Assembly: GCA_024362935.1 (NCBI GenBank)
Contig: JANCRA010000019.1
Span: forward strand, 14,504,501-14,568,500
DNA length: 64,000 nucleotides
Direction of reading: 5' to 3'
From: Setophaga petechia
Taxonomy: Eukaryota; Chordata; Aves; Passeriformes; Parulidae
Shown: piece after piece, positions 33,832 through 47,350 of the stretch
Layout of the letters: every line of letters begins with the position of its first letter
How positions within the stretch are numbered: the stretch's first letter is position 1
Program-made: the position numbers and the translations under genes
The notes under the pieces: generated by a model
What the model was told of the DNA's origin: nothing
Database searches by the model: none
What the model saw: only the letters and a program-made list of their open reading frames with translations

Positions 33832-36787
33832 AGTACTGGTGGCGTTGGGCTCCAGCTGTTCGAAGGGAGAAATCTTTGGAGGAAGCCATGGCTTGGTATG
33901 GTTTTATCCACATGGGATAGGAAACCTGGTGTCTAACTGTGAGCAAATGGGCTTAGCTAGGGTGGTCAGTATATTTTCAGAAGCTTTTTGCTACTTGTTA
34001 TGATACTCTGTTATCCTTTAGTTGTGTTGAATGGTAGTTTACATTGCTAAAATAAATGATGGTCTTACTGATATGTCTCTCTTGCTGGGCAGAAGGTCAT
34101 CTGTTACCCCAGAGGTGACAGCTCAGACTGTCCACTCCCTCCCGTCTTGCGCATGTGCTTACTCACCTGGGCCATAGTGAGTGACACAAAACTTATGTGA
34201 GAACTTCTACAGCACTTGTCATTGTCTAGCAGACCTTGATTACTTGGGTCTCCTTCTCCTTCAGGTTAAATTCACTCTGGCAGTTGAAGACTGAACCAGT
34301 GCAAAACTGCCTTCATAATCTCTCAGTAGTTTGCACGTACATGTTTTTGAAAGCTAGTTTGTCATGATTAGTTCTTAGCAGTGATTAGGAGAAGCCACAC
34401 CACAGTGAGTGGTGCTTTGTGAATGAAAGAGCAGCAGTGCAGGACTGACTGCTGGCAGACTGCCAGAGCACATTTTTGGGGATCTGTGGAGAAGATGGAG
34501 TAGAGGATCCCCTGTACCCTGGGTGTTCCATGGGCTCTGATGTTTCCTGAAACTGGCTTTGCTGGGGGGAGATGGGTGCTGATATGTCTCTCTCTGTCAC
34601 AAGGGGTCTCAGAACCAGGCATTGCACTTAAGAGAAAGTTGATGAAAGTGCACAAAAGACTCAGACACCAAAGTCCTCTTTGCTGCAGTTTGTCCTGCTT
34701 AGCTGAGTGAAAATTTTCACACTCAGAAAATAAGCTGTTTAGGTACCTGGTATCTTAATGCAAACCATTTCTCTAAGGTTCAAACCTTTCAGGTGGCTGA
34801 CAGTTAAAAATGAACCTAATAAATATGTGAAAGGCCTGGATCTTAGTTAGAGAAGTGGCTTTGCAAGGAAGACAGGCAATTGCTTTTGTATTAACTTGTA
34901 AGACTGACAGCAGATCATTTCCAACATTGTTACTGAGCTATAGGTAGAGGAAGTTTCATTCTGAAGAACTGAGCAATATGATTCAGTGAGGTCTTAGACT
35001 TCATCAATCATAGACTTAGTCAAGGCATGGAAAAAAACCCAGTTTTGGCCAGTTTGTCCAGTTTTCTTGGAACAGAAAGAATGTAATGGTAATGGAACAG
35101 AAAAGAAAGGCTGGTAACAGCTCTGCAGCTGGAGGAGATGGTAGAAGAGAGTGCTCATGAGAAGCACAGAAAATTCATCACCTTGGTGTTACAGAGGGGA
35201 TAAAGTGTCAGTAAGATGAGCTTCCAAAGTGCAAGCTCACAGTTTTTCCCACTGTCAGTATAAGGACACTTCAGCTCCCAGAACATGTGGAGGTTTGGGT
35301 GAGGGATTTCAAAAGCAAGGCTGGAATAGCCATGCCCCCAGAGCACAGGCAGCACAAAGCTCCTGCTGCAGATGCTGGATGAGTGTCTCAAGGTCTTCTG
35401 GCTGTCCCTCTGCAGGCAGCTGCTTTGTTCATATACAGATATTCAAAAGAAGCTATTTTTATACAAAGCAAATAGGACTGTATATCTTGATAGGGCTGCA
35501 AGGGCAAGTGTATTGTTTCTGTAATTGACCAGGAGCTGCATCTCTGGGGCAGGATTGGGCTGTGCTGGGCTCTACAACTGTTGGGAGGGGAGTTTCCACC
35601 CAGTCTGAACAATGAGAAAATGAGTGCCTTCAGGTGGAGGAGGGCAAGGAAGTGGCAGACAACTTCATATGTTGTGGTCTCACCATATCAATGATTTCCC
35701 TTGCACCATATTCTTACACTCCCCATTCAGTGAATAAAATATGGAGGATTTGCATGACATTTAAGCCAGCAGTTAAACCATCCACTCACATAAAAACAGC
35801 CTGTATTTCCTCAGGAGCTGTCACTGTTATGTCCTGATTAATTTAATTTATCATCCTAAAAGTGTAAATAAAGGTAATACAGCAATCATAACATAACATG
35901 ACAGAAGTAGGAAATAGGGCAAAATAGATCGTATTAATCCTAGCTCTTGTGATCTTTTTGCACCATGACTCATATAGACAGTAATGGTTCATTAATTGTG
36001 TGGAGAGGGATGGCCAACAGACACATTCTTGTCCTGGCAGTCCTTTGTTTGGACAAGGAGTTTTGGGAACAGATATCATTATTGGGTAAAATCACAGTTA
36101 GCTAAAAATGTTAGTACTGTAGGAATTGAGGCCTTCCACTAAAATCAATGCAGGAAACATGCCTATTTGCATGCTAGTAATGAGCAATTTAGCCATATTA
36201 TGTGGGAATTAATGTGGTTTTGCTATTCCTTAACAGATGCCCATTCTATCCTTCTTCATGTCTGGAGACTTACCCAGGCCCCAGCCTGTGGTCCATGGTT
36301 GGTCTCCCTCCAAGAGGTCAGCCAAAGGCAACTGTCAGAAGTGACACTGGTGTGGCAAGGTTAAGTCTGTGAGACTGGAAACCATAACCAAACCCCTGGG
36401 CACACAGAAGCACCTTGAAAATCAAAACAGCTTGATCAATGCTGCTGCAAATCAAAAAACCCACTCAGGTAGGCACAGGAACAAATGTTAATCACAGCTG
36501 TTGGTGGTGGTTTGATGCTGCCAAGGCTCTGTTGATCAGATCTTGCCTTCTTGTGCTATCTGTGGGTTGGATTCACTTGCTTCAAGCTGCAAATATTGTG
36601 AAATGGAGACTAGACTGGTTTGTAATGTGCTTCCTCCTCCTTTTCCTGACTTTGCTAGCTATGTGAAAGTACTTATTTTATGAAATGTTATTTTCTAAAG
36701 TATGTTATAAAGTAAATAAATACTTTATATATTATCTATATATAAAAATATGTACTTTATAAATACATATTCCAGGGCGGTCCTGTG
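33832..36787. other. Unique non-coding sequence
   Basis: No supported gene. An AT-rich block at 36690-36770 contains TATAAAGTA/TACTTTATA (36706-36714 and 36721-36729), a 9-bp perfect inverted repeat, just before the next CR1. Confidence 0.5.
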
Positions 36788-37096
36788 GCAGCCTTCCATT
36801 ACTTACAGAGGACCTACAGGAAATATGTGGAGGTAGTCTTTATCAGGCAGTGTAGGGACAGGACAAAGGAGAACAGCACAGATTGTAGTAGGAGATTCCG
36901 TGCTGAGAGGTTGGTGAAGCACTTGAGCAGGCTGCCCAGAGAAGTTATGGATGCTCCATCTCTGGGAGTGTTCAAGGCCACATTGGATGGGGCTCTGAGT
37001 AACCTGGTCTAGTGAAAGGTGTCCCTGTCCATGGCAGGGGGTTGGAACTGCATGAACTTTAAAGTCCATTCCAATCCACACTATTCTGTGATTCTA
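36788..37096 (+). repeat. CR1 LINE 3' fragment
   Basis: Sense CR1 with GAGGACCTACAGGAAATATG, GTGTAGGGACAGGACAAAGG, CTGCCCAGAGAAGTTATGGA, GTTCAAGGCCACATTGGATG, CCATGGCAGGGGGTTGGAAC and an ATTCTGTGATTCTA tail. Relative to other CR1 copies a stretch is missing between the AGTAGGAGATTC and GTGAAGCACTTGAGC blocks, an internal deletion. Confidence 0.93.
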
Positions 37097-40000
37097 CTTA
37101 ACTATGAACTTGGCATGTTTAACCCCTTCTTTCCCATCCCTTACCACTCCTCCTTGCCCCATGCTGTTTGTGGGGTCTCTGTTTTTTCCTGCTGTTTGTG
37201 TTTTCCTGGCTATCATTAATGTAGTTTTCCAGGCTTCTTCTATCCATGGCAAGATGCAAACCTGTCAAAATGTAAGTGCTTTGAACTAATGTCATAATAC
37301 ACTCTATATGGATTTTAAGGTATTTTCTTTGATACATATACACAAATATAAACATTTTTGAGTTGATGAGGTGATCATCTCACAGAATAGACTGAAACAC
37401 CACCACTGTCTTGGAGAAGGTGAAATTATTTTCCTAGTGCTCATTCTTTGGTTAAAAACCAAAAAAATCACATCTCAAACAAATCTCACATTAGGAATAT
37501 GTTTTAGTTTTACTGGTAAGAATAAGTGATATAATAAATCCTGATTTATAACACACCACAGTTCTCCTTATCCTAAATTTAAACACAGACAATAACAAAT
37601 ATTAGTATCTAGTTTAATTTAGAATTTTCAGGACTGGGTGTTAACTAACATGCTGACATATGATGACCCATCTCAGTGGGACTGCATCCACCCCAGCAAA
37701 AGAATTTTACTCTTGGAAATAGCAGGCTTTGAAGTAAACTAAATAGGGAGCACAGGCCTGAGACTGTGGGCCAAGGTGATGTGCTCAGGAACCAGCTCTA
37801 GAAGCTCTATGCTCTGGGAAGACCTCAAAATCGTCCAAATATGTGCTTTTGAACATATAAGCAGCAAAATTTACTTTTGGAAGAGGTATCTCTTAGAAAA
37901 TATGTATGGGTCTTTTCCTCACTACTCTTTCCCCTTCTCTTTTTTTTAAGTCAAAAAAAAGCCTAAATCAACCCACCACCCACAGTTTTTTTAAAATATC
38001 AGTTTTAAAGTATCAGACATGAAGTTTTAAGCTGTACTCTCTGCAGATTTCTAAGAAATAACTTTCAAGGTCAGGAAATTAGAAAACAACTGTGCTTCTC
38101 ATAATGAAGCTTTTATGCCTGCCTTTCAGATTTAGAAATTGCCCTCCATGTGTCTGGGATTTGTGTGTTACAGCATGATGGCTGCTGTTCCAGAGGACAA
38201 ACAATCTCTTACAAAAAACCCCACAAACCCTACAGAGTGTGGTACTCCCTGTCAGTCACCTGTAATTTCCTTTGTTGGCAATCTAAAAAGATAACAGCAG
38301 AGCAGCCTCAGCCCAGCAACTGTTCCCAAGCAAAGGACCCTGAGAAAGCTGGGTGATGGGAGGAGGTTTGTTGTGACTAATGCAAACTGATAGTCCTTGC
38401 AAGGGGATGGCAGTGCCTGGGGGCCCTTCGCCTCCTGTTGTTTCACGGGAGCTTGTGGAAAGCAGCCTGGGTCAGGAGGAGCTCTTAGTATTCCCTCTCT
38501 GGAAGAGAAAATGTGTGCTGGCACTAATGAGCGTGGAAAAATTCTGTGATAGAGTTCCTGCATATTTCAAAGGCATAAATCAGGGTTGAAAATAATGCTT
38601 TCAGTTTTTTTTTTTCCTTTTGAAATTAAGGAAGTTAAATAAATGTGCAGACAGAAGAGATACAGATTAGGACATACAGGGAGCTTTAAGTGACACTGCT
38701 TGCTAGAAGGGGTTGAAATAGGGGAAACTTCCCTCTTGTTGAATGTGTTGTATTTTTAAAGGTGGTTATTTATTTATCAGCCGCTGCTGTATTTCCCTAG
38801 CTTTTCCTCTGACTGGCCCTGCTGACACATTTTTTCTTTCTCTTTATACTGTTTCTCAAAAGGAACCTCTAATGCCATAAACAGACCATTACCAATTGTA
38901 TTAACTTCTGAATTAACAACCTCTTCATCAGATACTACCCACACTTTTCAGGCTCTTTGTCCTGCTTTGTTTTGAATGCCTGAGATTGCCAGCTGGGAAG
39001 AGAAGACAGAGCTTTCCCTTTGCTTCCTCCCCTGCCCACTCCTTCTCCCGTTGTCAGATGTGATTACCCTGTCCCAGAGAGGGGGATCCTTGTTCTGGCA
39101 CTGTGAGAGCCCACAGAGCTGGAGGTGGCATGGAGGTGGTGGGAAGCAGGATCAGCTGGACTTGAGCACAAGCAATAAAGCAGTCAGGTTTTACTGAGAG
39201 GCCTGGCCAGGCTCACAGTTTAATCTGCAAATGCTGGTGGTAAGAGGATAATAACAATAATATGTCACTGTGGGCAATGCCATTCCTGCTGTGAGTGGTC
39301 AGGAAGCCGCCGGCGCTTCTTGGAGGCGGGAGTGACCTCAGGTTCCCTTCTGCATCAGGATGCTTTGATGGCAGTGCAAAGCTGACCTTTCATGAGCCTG
39401 CCAGCATAACTTAGAGAAAAAAAGGATGTGTGAGCTTAAGGAAGAAGAGGAGGAAGTGCCAGAGAATGTTTTATCCTCCTTTTAATAAAGCCTTGCAGGA
39501 ATAATTATGAATAAGAACAATCAATAAAAACATGGTACACAGCATGGGTTTTTGGTTCAGAATGGGAAAAATAAAGGGTACTGAATGGTCTCTTTTGTGT
39601 TTCTATAACAAATTGGTAATAAACATGCAGGTACCTAGAGAAAAGTTTTATGAAGCCCTGTATGGGAAACCCACCAATTAAAGTCCCAGCATGATGGACA
39701 TCAAGTCCTTGTGCAAAAAATGGAATTGGGGTTCAAACACTTTGCCATTCTGCAGAAAGCAGGTGGATGGGGAAAGATAAGTGGGTACACCAGGTTATTG
39801 CCAGGTCAGATTTAGTGGTTAGACGGAAAATGGGATGTCCTGGCTGTAGCTGGGGTGTTTGACACTGCCTGGGGCTGGGCAGCAATTGGCACAGCCAGTG
39901 GAAACGAACATTGGAGAAGAGTGAGATATGAAACTCCGTGTCCTTGTGCCACTGTTCTGCCAGGGAACTTGGGTTGCTGCTGCTTTTGCATTGACCATTA

Positions 40001-42229
40001 CTTCTGCTCAAGAATACACCTGTGAATGAAGGGGTCTGGGAGTTCAGGTCATGCTGAAATGGCTCTTAAATCAGGGAGTTTGAATTTAGTAATCTAAATG
40101 CATTTATTTGAATGCAAATAAGAAGACAATATAAATTAAATAAGTAGCCAAAATGGTGGCTGTCTCAAAAATATTATACAAAACCAACATCAACTCTCCA
40201 GTGAATCAAACTAGCATGTCTTCATATCTACAATTCCTTCAAAAAATAGTCTAGTTTTAAAAAGAGTTTTTTCACAAGTGACAGTAGAATTGGTGAAAGA
40301 GGGAGGTACTCAGTGCTTTTGGAAATGGATCTGCATGGGTATAGCAAAATGTAAGCTCAGTGCCTAATGATGATTTACATTCTTTGTCATGTTCTGACTA
40401 TGTTTGCTGTTCAGAATAGTCACTTTGCTCACTTTTGCATGAAGTGAACAACCTCAAACCCCACAGGCCTTAATCTCTGCAAGCGAAGCTGAGCTGATGA
40501 TTTGGAAAGCCTGAAGTGGTGGAAAAATGGAATAATAAAAATAAGTGATTCAAGGATGGCTAGTATAGAAGACAAATGTACAGATGGAATAGCCTAGGTT
40601 AGAGTGATTTGTGTATGTAAAAATATTACTTTAGATATCTCAGAAAAATAATTTATAGATTAGAAATACTGAACAGGTGTAGCGCGTGCTTGACTTTGTT
40701 TTGAAATGACTTACTATGCTAGTGACCACACTGAAAGTGGGACTTTATAAATAATTGAGAAAAAAAAGATTGTAGATGAAAGGCTTTTGGCTAGACAAAG
40801 GTATATATGGCTGATTAGTTCATTGTTTAAAACACAAGAATAGCAATATCTATTTTATGTAAGTGTTTTCAAAACCTTTCTCTGGTAAATGGCTGCAGAG
40901 ACAAGCAGTGCTATTCAGAAATGTGTATCTGAAATTGTCAGTGGAAAAGTTGGTGTCTTAGGCAAAAAAAAAAGGGAGAGCCCAAAATTCAGATATCTTC
41001 AGATACAGAGAAGATCTGGCAACACTGCCATGGTACTGCTGTTATGGCAGGCTCATCGTCTCCATGATGAATCACTGGCTTCCTATATTTTCTTTCTAGA
41101 AAGCTTTCACTGTGTGGTTTTGAATCACATGTATGGGGCTCTTTGGTGCTTTTTTTAAAAGATAGGTAATTCGGAATTTTTTACAAAAGTACTTAGCAGG
41201 TATGTCTCAAAACTGTTTTGGTAAGATTCTACACAATTTAAATGCTAAAAATAAAAGCAATTCAAGTTGATCAAATCATAGAATTATTGTTACCATACTG
41301 TAAATGTCACTGTGATGGAGCAACAAATTTCAAAATCCTGAGCCATAGACATCTGTTAGTTTCTCAACTGCTATCATTATTTCACTGCAGTGGATATGAT
41401 TCTTCTTTTTCTGTACCATTTTTAGGCTGCTTTTGTGCCATATGGGCATCTTTTGATATTTGGAAAAAACTTAAAATAGAGTTACTTTGATGCACAAAAC
41501 TTGATATTGAATGTATTCTTTGTTCTCCCTATATTTCTAATTTGCATGGAGTGTGATCCATGCTCGCAGAAGGAGGAGAGAAAATGTTCAGTGCTTTGTT
41601 TATTCCATATAAGGCACTGGCTTCTGTTGTACCTTGTACCCTCATGAAATCGTTTAGGATCTCCCTCCAATTGTTTGCAAACAGCAATTCCAAAAGATAG
41701 TTAAGAATATCTGCCACTCTGGCAGGAGGGTGAGCAGGACTTTTTCTAGGCTTTACTGCCCTGAGGAGTGTTTCTCCTGCCCTTGGCATCTCCAGTGGCC
41801 AGCAGCACACCAGCACTGGTTTAAATATTACTTCTCTCGTGCTGGGAAGTGATGAGTACAAAAAGCTCCTCTTTCCTGACTGATAGAAAATATTAGGACA
41901 ACATGCTCCAAGCCAGATCCTGGGCTGGTATTAGTAGGCATGTGTGCGCTAGCTGAGGTCCTCATCTTGTCCTCATCAATTAGCTCTTCCTGTGGAAATA
42001 TCCTACCATAAAGACAAATGGCTGTTTGATTCTCTGCTGAGGCAATGGGGTGAAGGAGAGAAAGGTCTTGAACCCCAAAGTGTTCTCTGTGCACCTACTC
42101 AGTTTGGTGTCAGCCCACGAGAACGTGTGGCATCAAATTTTGGGGACTGCTGGTCACCCAGCTCTTCTGGGGAGGTCAAGCCAGCAGCTGTGTGACATGG
42201 ATGTCAGCACTCATCCTTCCAGGGCTGGA
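37097..42229. other. Unique non-coding sequence
   Basis: Five kilobases with only short frames (at most 110 codons) on both strands. A small GC patch at 39306-39340 (GCCGCCGGCGCTTC) is too short to be a CpG island. No transposon recognised. Confidence 0.5.
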
Positions 42230-42250
42230 GGGGAGGGGTAGGGGGGTGGG
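42230..42250 (+). other. G-quadruplex motif
   Basis: Four G-runs of 4, 4, 6 and 3 bases separated by A, TA and T on the plus strand. Short loops predict a stable intramolecular quadruplex. No adjacent gene or promoter was identified. Confidence 0.8.
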
Positions 42251-44132
42251 ACTGCTCACAGCAGTGCCTGGAACCTGCTCTGGCCTTGCATTCCCTGTCA
42301 CAGCTTTCCTGCCTGCTCTGTGCCTGTCCCGAGTCACACGGGCCATGAGCCAAACCTTCAGATAACTGTTAAATTACAGCGTTTACTTTGTTAAATAGTG
42401 GTAACATTCAGAAGTGACCGAAAGGGCAATTTTTCTTCTAAAGCAGTTTTGTTTAAATCTAGATTTTTCCTCTCAACTCTATAGTGTTAAATTCTCAGAG
42501 ACACATTTTCCCCTATGTTCTGAACCTAACTAGAGAGAATTGGTTTATTTTTTTTCACACAGAAATGTGCTTATTAGAATGTTAATTTAATGCACTCAGT
42601 TCATCAATGATTTCCAGTTCTCTGATTCATATGATGGAATCAAATTGCACTGCAGCAAGTGAACTGCAAAGCATAACCTTCTCCCTACAACATGTATCTC
42701 CAGGCATTAGAAATGTCCTCATACTGAAACAAAAATACATGTAAGCCCCTCCTGTGAACAGGGAAGAAGCCAAGCATGTTTTTGCTTAACTGACAAGCTT
42801 GGGAAGTCAAGAGACAACTTAATTGGACAATTGATTCATCGACATGATGAAGACTTAAGTTTCATGAATGACAAAACCATCAATTATTTTTTTTAAAAAC
42901 ACATGGTATTTCTTGTGGTAGAGATGGCATGTAGTGATTAGGGGCTAGGCTTTCATGCTTTCACAGCTCAAGAGAAGGAATAGACTCCAATTCCAACTGA
43001 CACAGCATAAATGATGTGTACTTTCTCATAATGTAACTTTAGAAATCCTTTGCATCTTACATGTCACTTTACATTTTTCATAGGTTGTAAAGAACAGTTG
43101 GCAAAGAATAGCAGTCTTACCTCAGACAAAAAAAAAATTCTTAGTCCTCCTCTACATCTCCACTTTCTTCCTTAGAGTAGTTTTTCTTCATTGTTTGGTT
43201 TTCTCTGTAGTTGACAGGCAGGACACTGGTGAACAGACAAGTTAAGTTCCCAACAAAGGTATCAGACAGCAGCTGAAGCTCAGCAATGGGTTATTCCAAG
43301 AGTGATGCCTCCTGTGTGCTGGGTTCCAACGTGCTGCCTTGAAAAATGAGACTCCCAGACTGCAGGAAAACCCAGGAAATGAGGGAAAGCAGTGAGAGGG
43401 AGATTGGAAGAGTGATGTTTCCTCTGAGTTCTGTCACTGACCTTCTGAACTTCTGCCAGTAGCTCCAGAGCTCTGTCCCTCATGTGGGTTCACTTATCTC
43501 CAGTGCTGCTTCTGACAGCTCGGGCAGTGCAACACTAGAGCTGAGTCTTCACAAAATAAAAATCCACAGGTTTCTCCTTATCTACGTTAAACCTACCAGA
43601 TCAGTGTTACCTCTAATTATTTCTAAGAGTGAATAGAAACTCTAGGCCTTTATTCTACCTATCTTCTGATTTATTCTGTAAAAGGGACTGCACATAGGTC
43701 TATAGTATTTAGGTTTGTATTCCCTTGATATCTCCCAGTGCTGTCTTCAGGCTCTATAGAGTAAACACTACTGAAAAGAAACCTTTCAGACCCCTTGGCA
43801 ACAGTCTTTGAGTTCTCTGTGGACAGCAAGTTAAAAAACCCACATATGCTCAGTGAGAGCTTGGGCTTGGTAATGTTATGAGCCCTGTGGAAAAGGAAAT
43901 TCCAACATTTTTCTCTTTAAATCTTGCCATAAATACAGGGAGAGCTGTGTCACATCTCTTTGCAAAATCTAAATACTGGTGATAATGTCTAAACAGAAGC
44001 ATTTTCTAGTTCATGAACATAAGTGAGACAGATTAGAAAAGTATTTTTCTGTGAACAGGAAAAATCCTGAAATTTTGAGCAACACCCTCATCTGCTTCCT
44101 GGCCTTATGCTCTTCTCAGTTTCAGAATTTCA
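42251..44132. other. Unique non-coding sequence
   Basis: No supported feature; frames at most 67 codons. Confidence 0.5.
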
Positions 44133-44137
44133 CCAGT

Positions 44138-45178
44138 AGTAGTGGGTTGACCATGGCCAAACAACATGTGCCCACCACAGCCACTGTTTCACTCCCCTCC
44201 TCAGCTGGGCAAGGGAGAGAAAATGTAAATGTTGGAAAAGATCAGAAAATGAAAATGTCAGAGAATTAAAAGATCAGGACAGAGAGAGATCATTCACCAA
44301 CCACTGAAATGGGCAAAACACTCAACATGTGGAAATTAATAAATTACCAAGGAAATCAGAGTAGGAAACGGAGAAATAAAACCAAATCTTACAGTACCTT
44401 GACCCCTTCTTCACAGATTTCACTTTTCTTACAAAACCTCTACAATCTCTCCTCCAGTGTTGCAGGGGGATGGAGAATGGAGGTTACAGACAGAGCTCAT
44501 CCCACATTGTCTCTGCCTCTCCTTAAGGACTCCTCATACTCTCCCTCTGCCACAATGTGGGGTTCCTCCCACAGGAGACGGTCCTCCACCAACTCCTGCA
44601 GCATGAGTCCCTCCCATACAGTGCCAAGTCCCACTAGCAAAATTATTCCAGAGTGAGCGGCTCTCTTGGGGCCACAGGCCCAGCCAGGAGCCTGCTCCAG
44701 AGTGGGCTTCCCACAGGGTCACAGCCTCCTCTGAGGCATCCCCCTGCTGCACTGAGGAATTTTCATGAGCTGCAGGAGGGTCTCTGTGGCCCTCCATGGG
44801 CTGCAGGGGCAGAGCTGCTTTACCATGGGCTGTACCATGGGCTGCAGAGGAATCCCAGCTGTGCTGCCTGGAGCATCTCCTGCCCCTCCTCCTGCACTGA
44901 CCTTGGTGTCTGCAGAGCTGCTGCTCCTCTCACACCTTTTCAATCCTCTCTACTCTTGCTGTAACTGCTTCTGTGCAAGAGCCTTTCCCTCACCTTCCAT
45001 CTGTACCCAGTGATGCTAACACAGTTGCTGGTGGGCTCAGGCTTGGCTGGCAGCAGATCTGTCCTGGAGCCAGCTGGCCTTGGCTCTGTCAGATATTGGG
45101 AAAGCTTCTGGCAGCTTTTCACAGAAGCCATCCCTGTGGCTCCCTCCCACCAAAACCTTGCCATGGAAACCCAATATA
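44138..45178 (+). mobile_element. Solo avian ERV LTR with 5-bp target duplication
   Basis: A 1041-bp LTR starting AGTAGTGGGTTGACC and ending CCCAATATA, flanked by CCAGT on both sides (44133-44137 and 45179-45183). Its first 240 bp match the fragment at 7935-8175. The second half holds repeated CCATGGGCTG units (CCATGGGCTGCAGGGG, CCATGGGCTGTA, CCATGGGCTGCAGAGG). I recognise it as a common bird LTR; the usual terminal TG and CA both appear mutated here (AG at the start, TA at the end). No internal sequence remains, so it is a solo LTR left by recombination. A 5-bp duplication suits ERVL-like or some other classes. Frames of up to 115 codons inside it are not genes. Confidence 0.88.
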
Positions 45179-45183
45179 CCAGT

Positions 45184-46546
45184 TACCATGGATTTGGGAA
45201 ACTGACAGGCAGACCAAAGAGAGCACCACAGCTTTAGCAATTTATTTTTAAGAAATTTGTGAGAATTGGGATGCAGAGATTATGTCTGTGACCAGTTAAA
45301 ACAGTGAAGGCTACTAATCAGTGGAACATCACTAGGATATTAATATACTCTTAATTTACAGGAAAATGGAGAGAATAACAGAAAATTTTTGCAGAAGAAT
45401 AAAACTATCCAGAATATTCTAGAAGAATTGATTGTGTAGAGCCACGGTGAGATCTCCAGACCTCACAGCAACATGTCAAGAAAGGCAGATGATATTCAGT
45501 GCTGACAAGACCAAAACACGCATATGGGGAAAAGGAAGTTCAATTATATCCATGAATCAAACTTGCATTCTATACTAGAAATTTTCAGGAAGCTGCTGTG
45601 ATCTTGCAGAGTGTCAGCTCAGGACTCAGTGGTGATGCAAAAGATACACAGGTTGTCAAGGGTCTTGGAAGCACTATTGAGAGACAGGCTTGTTTTTATT
45701 ACTATTATTGCTAAGGTGCAGAACTCTGGTTTATTGTGCTGGGAATGCAAATTAAGTGCAGGACATTTGTGCATTCAGAAGCTCATGAGCTCTGAAGAGA
45801 GAAAACCAAAATAAAGTCCTTTGAAATGCTATTAGAAATTTAATTTTGTAAGCATATTGACTCTGATATCTCCAGATTAAATACAGTTTTTTTTCAATGT
45901 GTGGGGAAATTGTGCTACAGGAAAAAAGTGTCTCTTTTTGGCATAAACAAGTAGGGGTTTTAGTGTCTGAACAGGAACATAATCTTTCTAAAGATGGATT
46001 GCAGTCTTCTTAAAAAAAAAAAGGAAAAGGAAGAATTTCAACGCTTGAGCTCAGTTGTAAAACCATTTTGGTTTTTGCTGGTCTTACTGACATCCATGGG
46101 AGTTCTACTTCAGCCTTAATATCAATAAACCAGAGGGATAAAGAAATAAATACAGTATTTGGCATTTTTATTATTGGTAAGGAGTTATGAAATATGAGCA
46201 TAATGCATAAAGAAGTAAAAGCTGAACTCGGGGTACCCTCCTTGTTGTTTATGTCAGAGTTGGTCAGACAGCAAAATATGAACTGAGACACTTTCCACAC
46301 TTTTTAAAGACACATATTAAGCGTTCCTTAAGCTGATTAAACTAGTTTCATTTTAAATATACAGGTTGTAAGCTAAAAGTCTGTAGTTACATTATAGAGT
46401 TGCTAGCCCTAGACATTCAAAATACATTAATCACAAAATTTAAATTATGATATTTTAAAATAGACTACAATCCTGCTTTTCTTTTTCTTTCTGGATTTTG
46501 AGCTTAAAAATACCAAACTATCTTTGTAACCACAGGAAAGCAAAAC
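45184..46546. other. Unique non-coding sequence
   Basis: No exon or transposon recognised. An A-run lies at about 46012-46022. Confidence 0.5.
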
Positions 46547-46716
46547 TATCTTTCTTTCTTTCTTTCTTTCTGCCTGCCTGCCTGCCTGCCTGCTTCCTTT
46601 CCTTTCCCTTCCCTTCCCTCTTTCTCTCCTCCTTTCTTTCCTTCTTTCTCTCCTCCTTCCTTCCTTCCTTTCCTTCTTTCTCTCCTCCTTCCTTCCTTTC
46701 CTTCTTTCTCTCCTCC

Positions 46717-46807
<91 letters not shown>

Positions 46808-46998
46808 TTCTTTTCTTTTCTTTTCTTTTCTTTTCTTTCTTTTTCTTTCTTTTTCTTTTTCTTCTCCTTCCTTCCTTCCTTTTCCTTCTTTCTTTCCTTC
46901 TTTCTCTCTCTTTCTTTCTTTCTTTTCGCCACTTCCTTCCTTCCTCCCACCCCTTCCTTCCGCCACTTCCCTCCCTCCCTCCTCTCCTTTTTTCTTTT
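46547..46998 (+). repeat. Large pyrimidine microsatellite (CTTT/CCTT/CTTTT/TGCC)
   Basis: A compound simple repeat: (TTTC)n, then a short (TGCC)n at about 46571-46592, mixed CCTT, about 22 uninterrupted CTTT units near 46718-46805, CTTTT units to about 46840, and CCTT again. From 46593 to 46927 there are 335 consecutive pyrimidines without one purine on this strand. The long frames of 134-188 codons across it, all Lys/Arg/Glu on one strand and Ser/Phe/Leu on the other, are products of the repeat and not genes. Confidence 0.97.
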
Positions 46999-47350
46999 GA
47001 ATAAAATGCAATTGAGAGGCTTCAGGAATTAAGTCTCACTCTCTGGTCCTAGCAGATATGAACGAATGTGAATATGAAATATCCCAAGACTTGCAATAGG
47101 AAAATGAGATCTGACAGCTGGATGGTTGACATATAGATAGTGTAAAAAGAAGGCAGGAGACCAGAGCCTGAGAGGCTGATGTGGGGTTTGACAGATGGAC
47201 TTCTCCAGCCATCTCCAGGCAAGGCTCAGGTAGCTCCCAATGACAAGCCATTCTGCTAGAAACTTCTCTATAAGTTCATATTTAACTCCAGAAAAAATGT
47301 GCCTACAATAGTAAATATAGATGAGGATTTGTACCCTCAAGTACCGATCT
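46999..47350. other. Unique non-coding sequence
   Basis: Nothing recognised between the microsatellite and the CR1. Confidence 0.5.

Noticed and set aside
44309..45251. Several frames of 70-115 codons on both strands
   Set aside because: All lie within, or run out of, the solo LTR at 44138-45178.
46445..47011. Frames of 134-188 codons on both strands
   Set aside because: They are translations of the CTTT/CCTT microsatellite (Lys/Arg/Glu or Ser/Phe/Leu runs), not genes.
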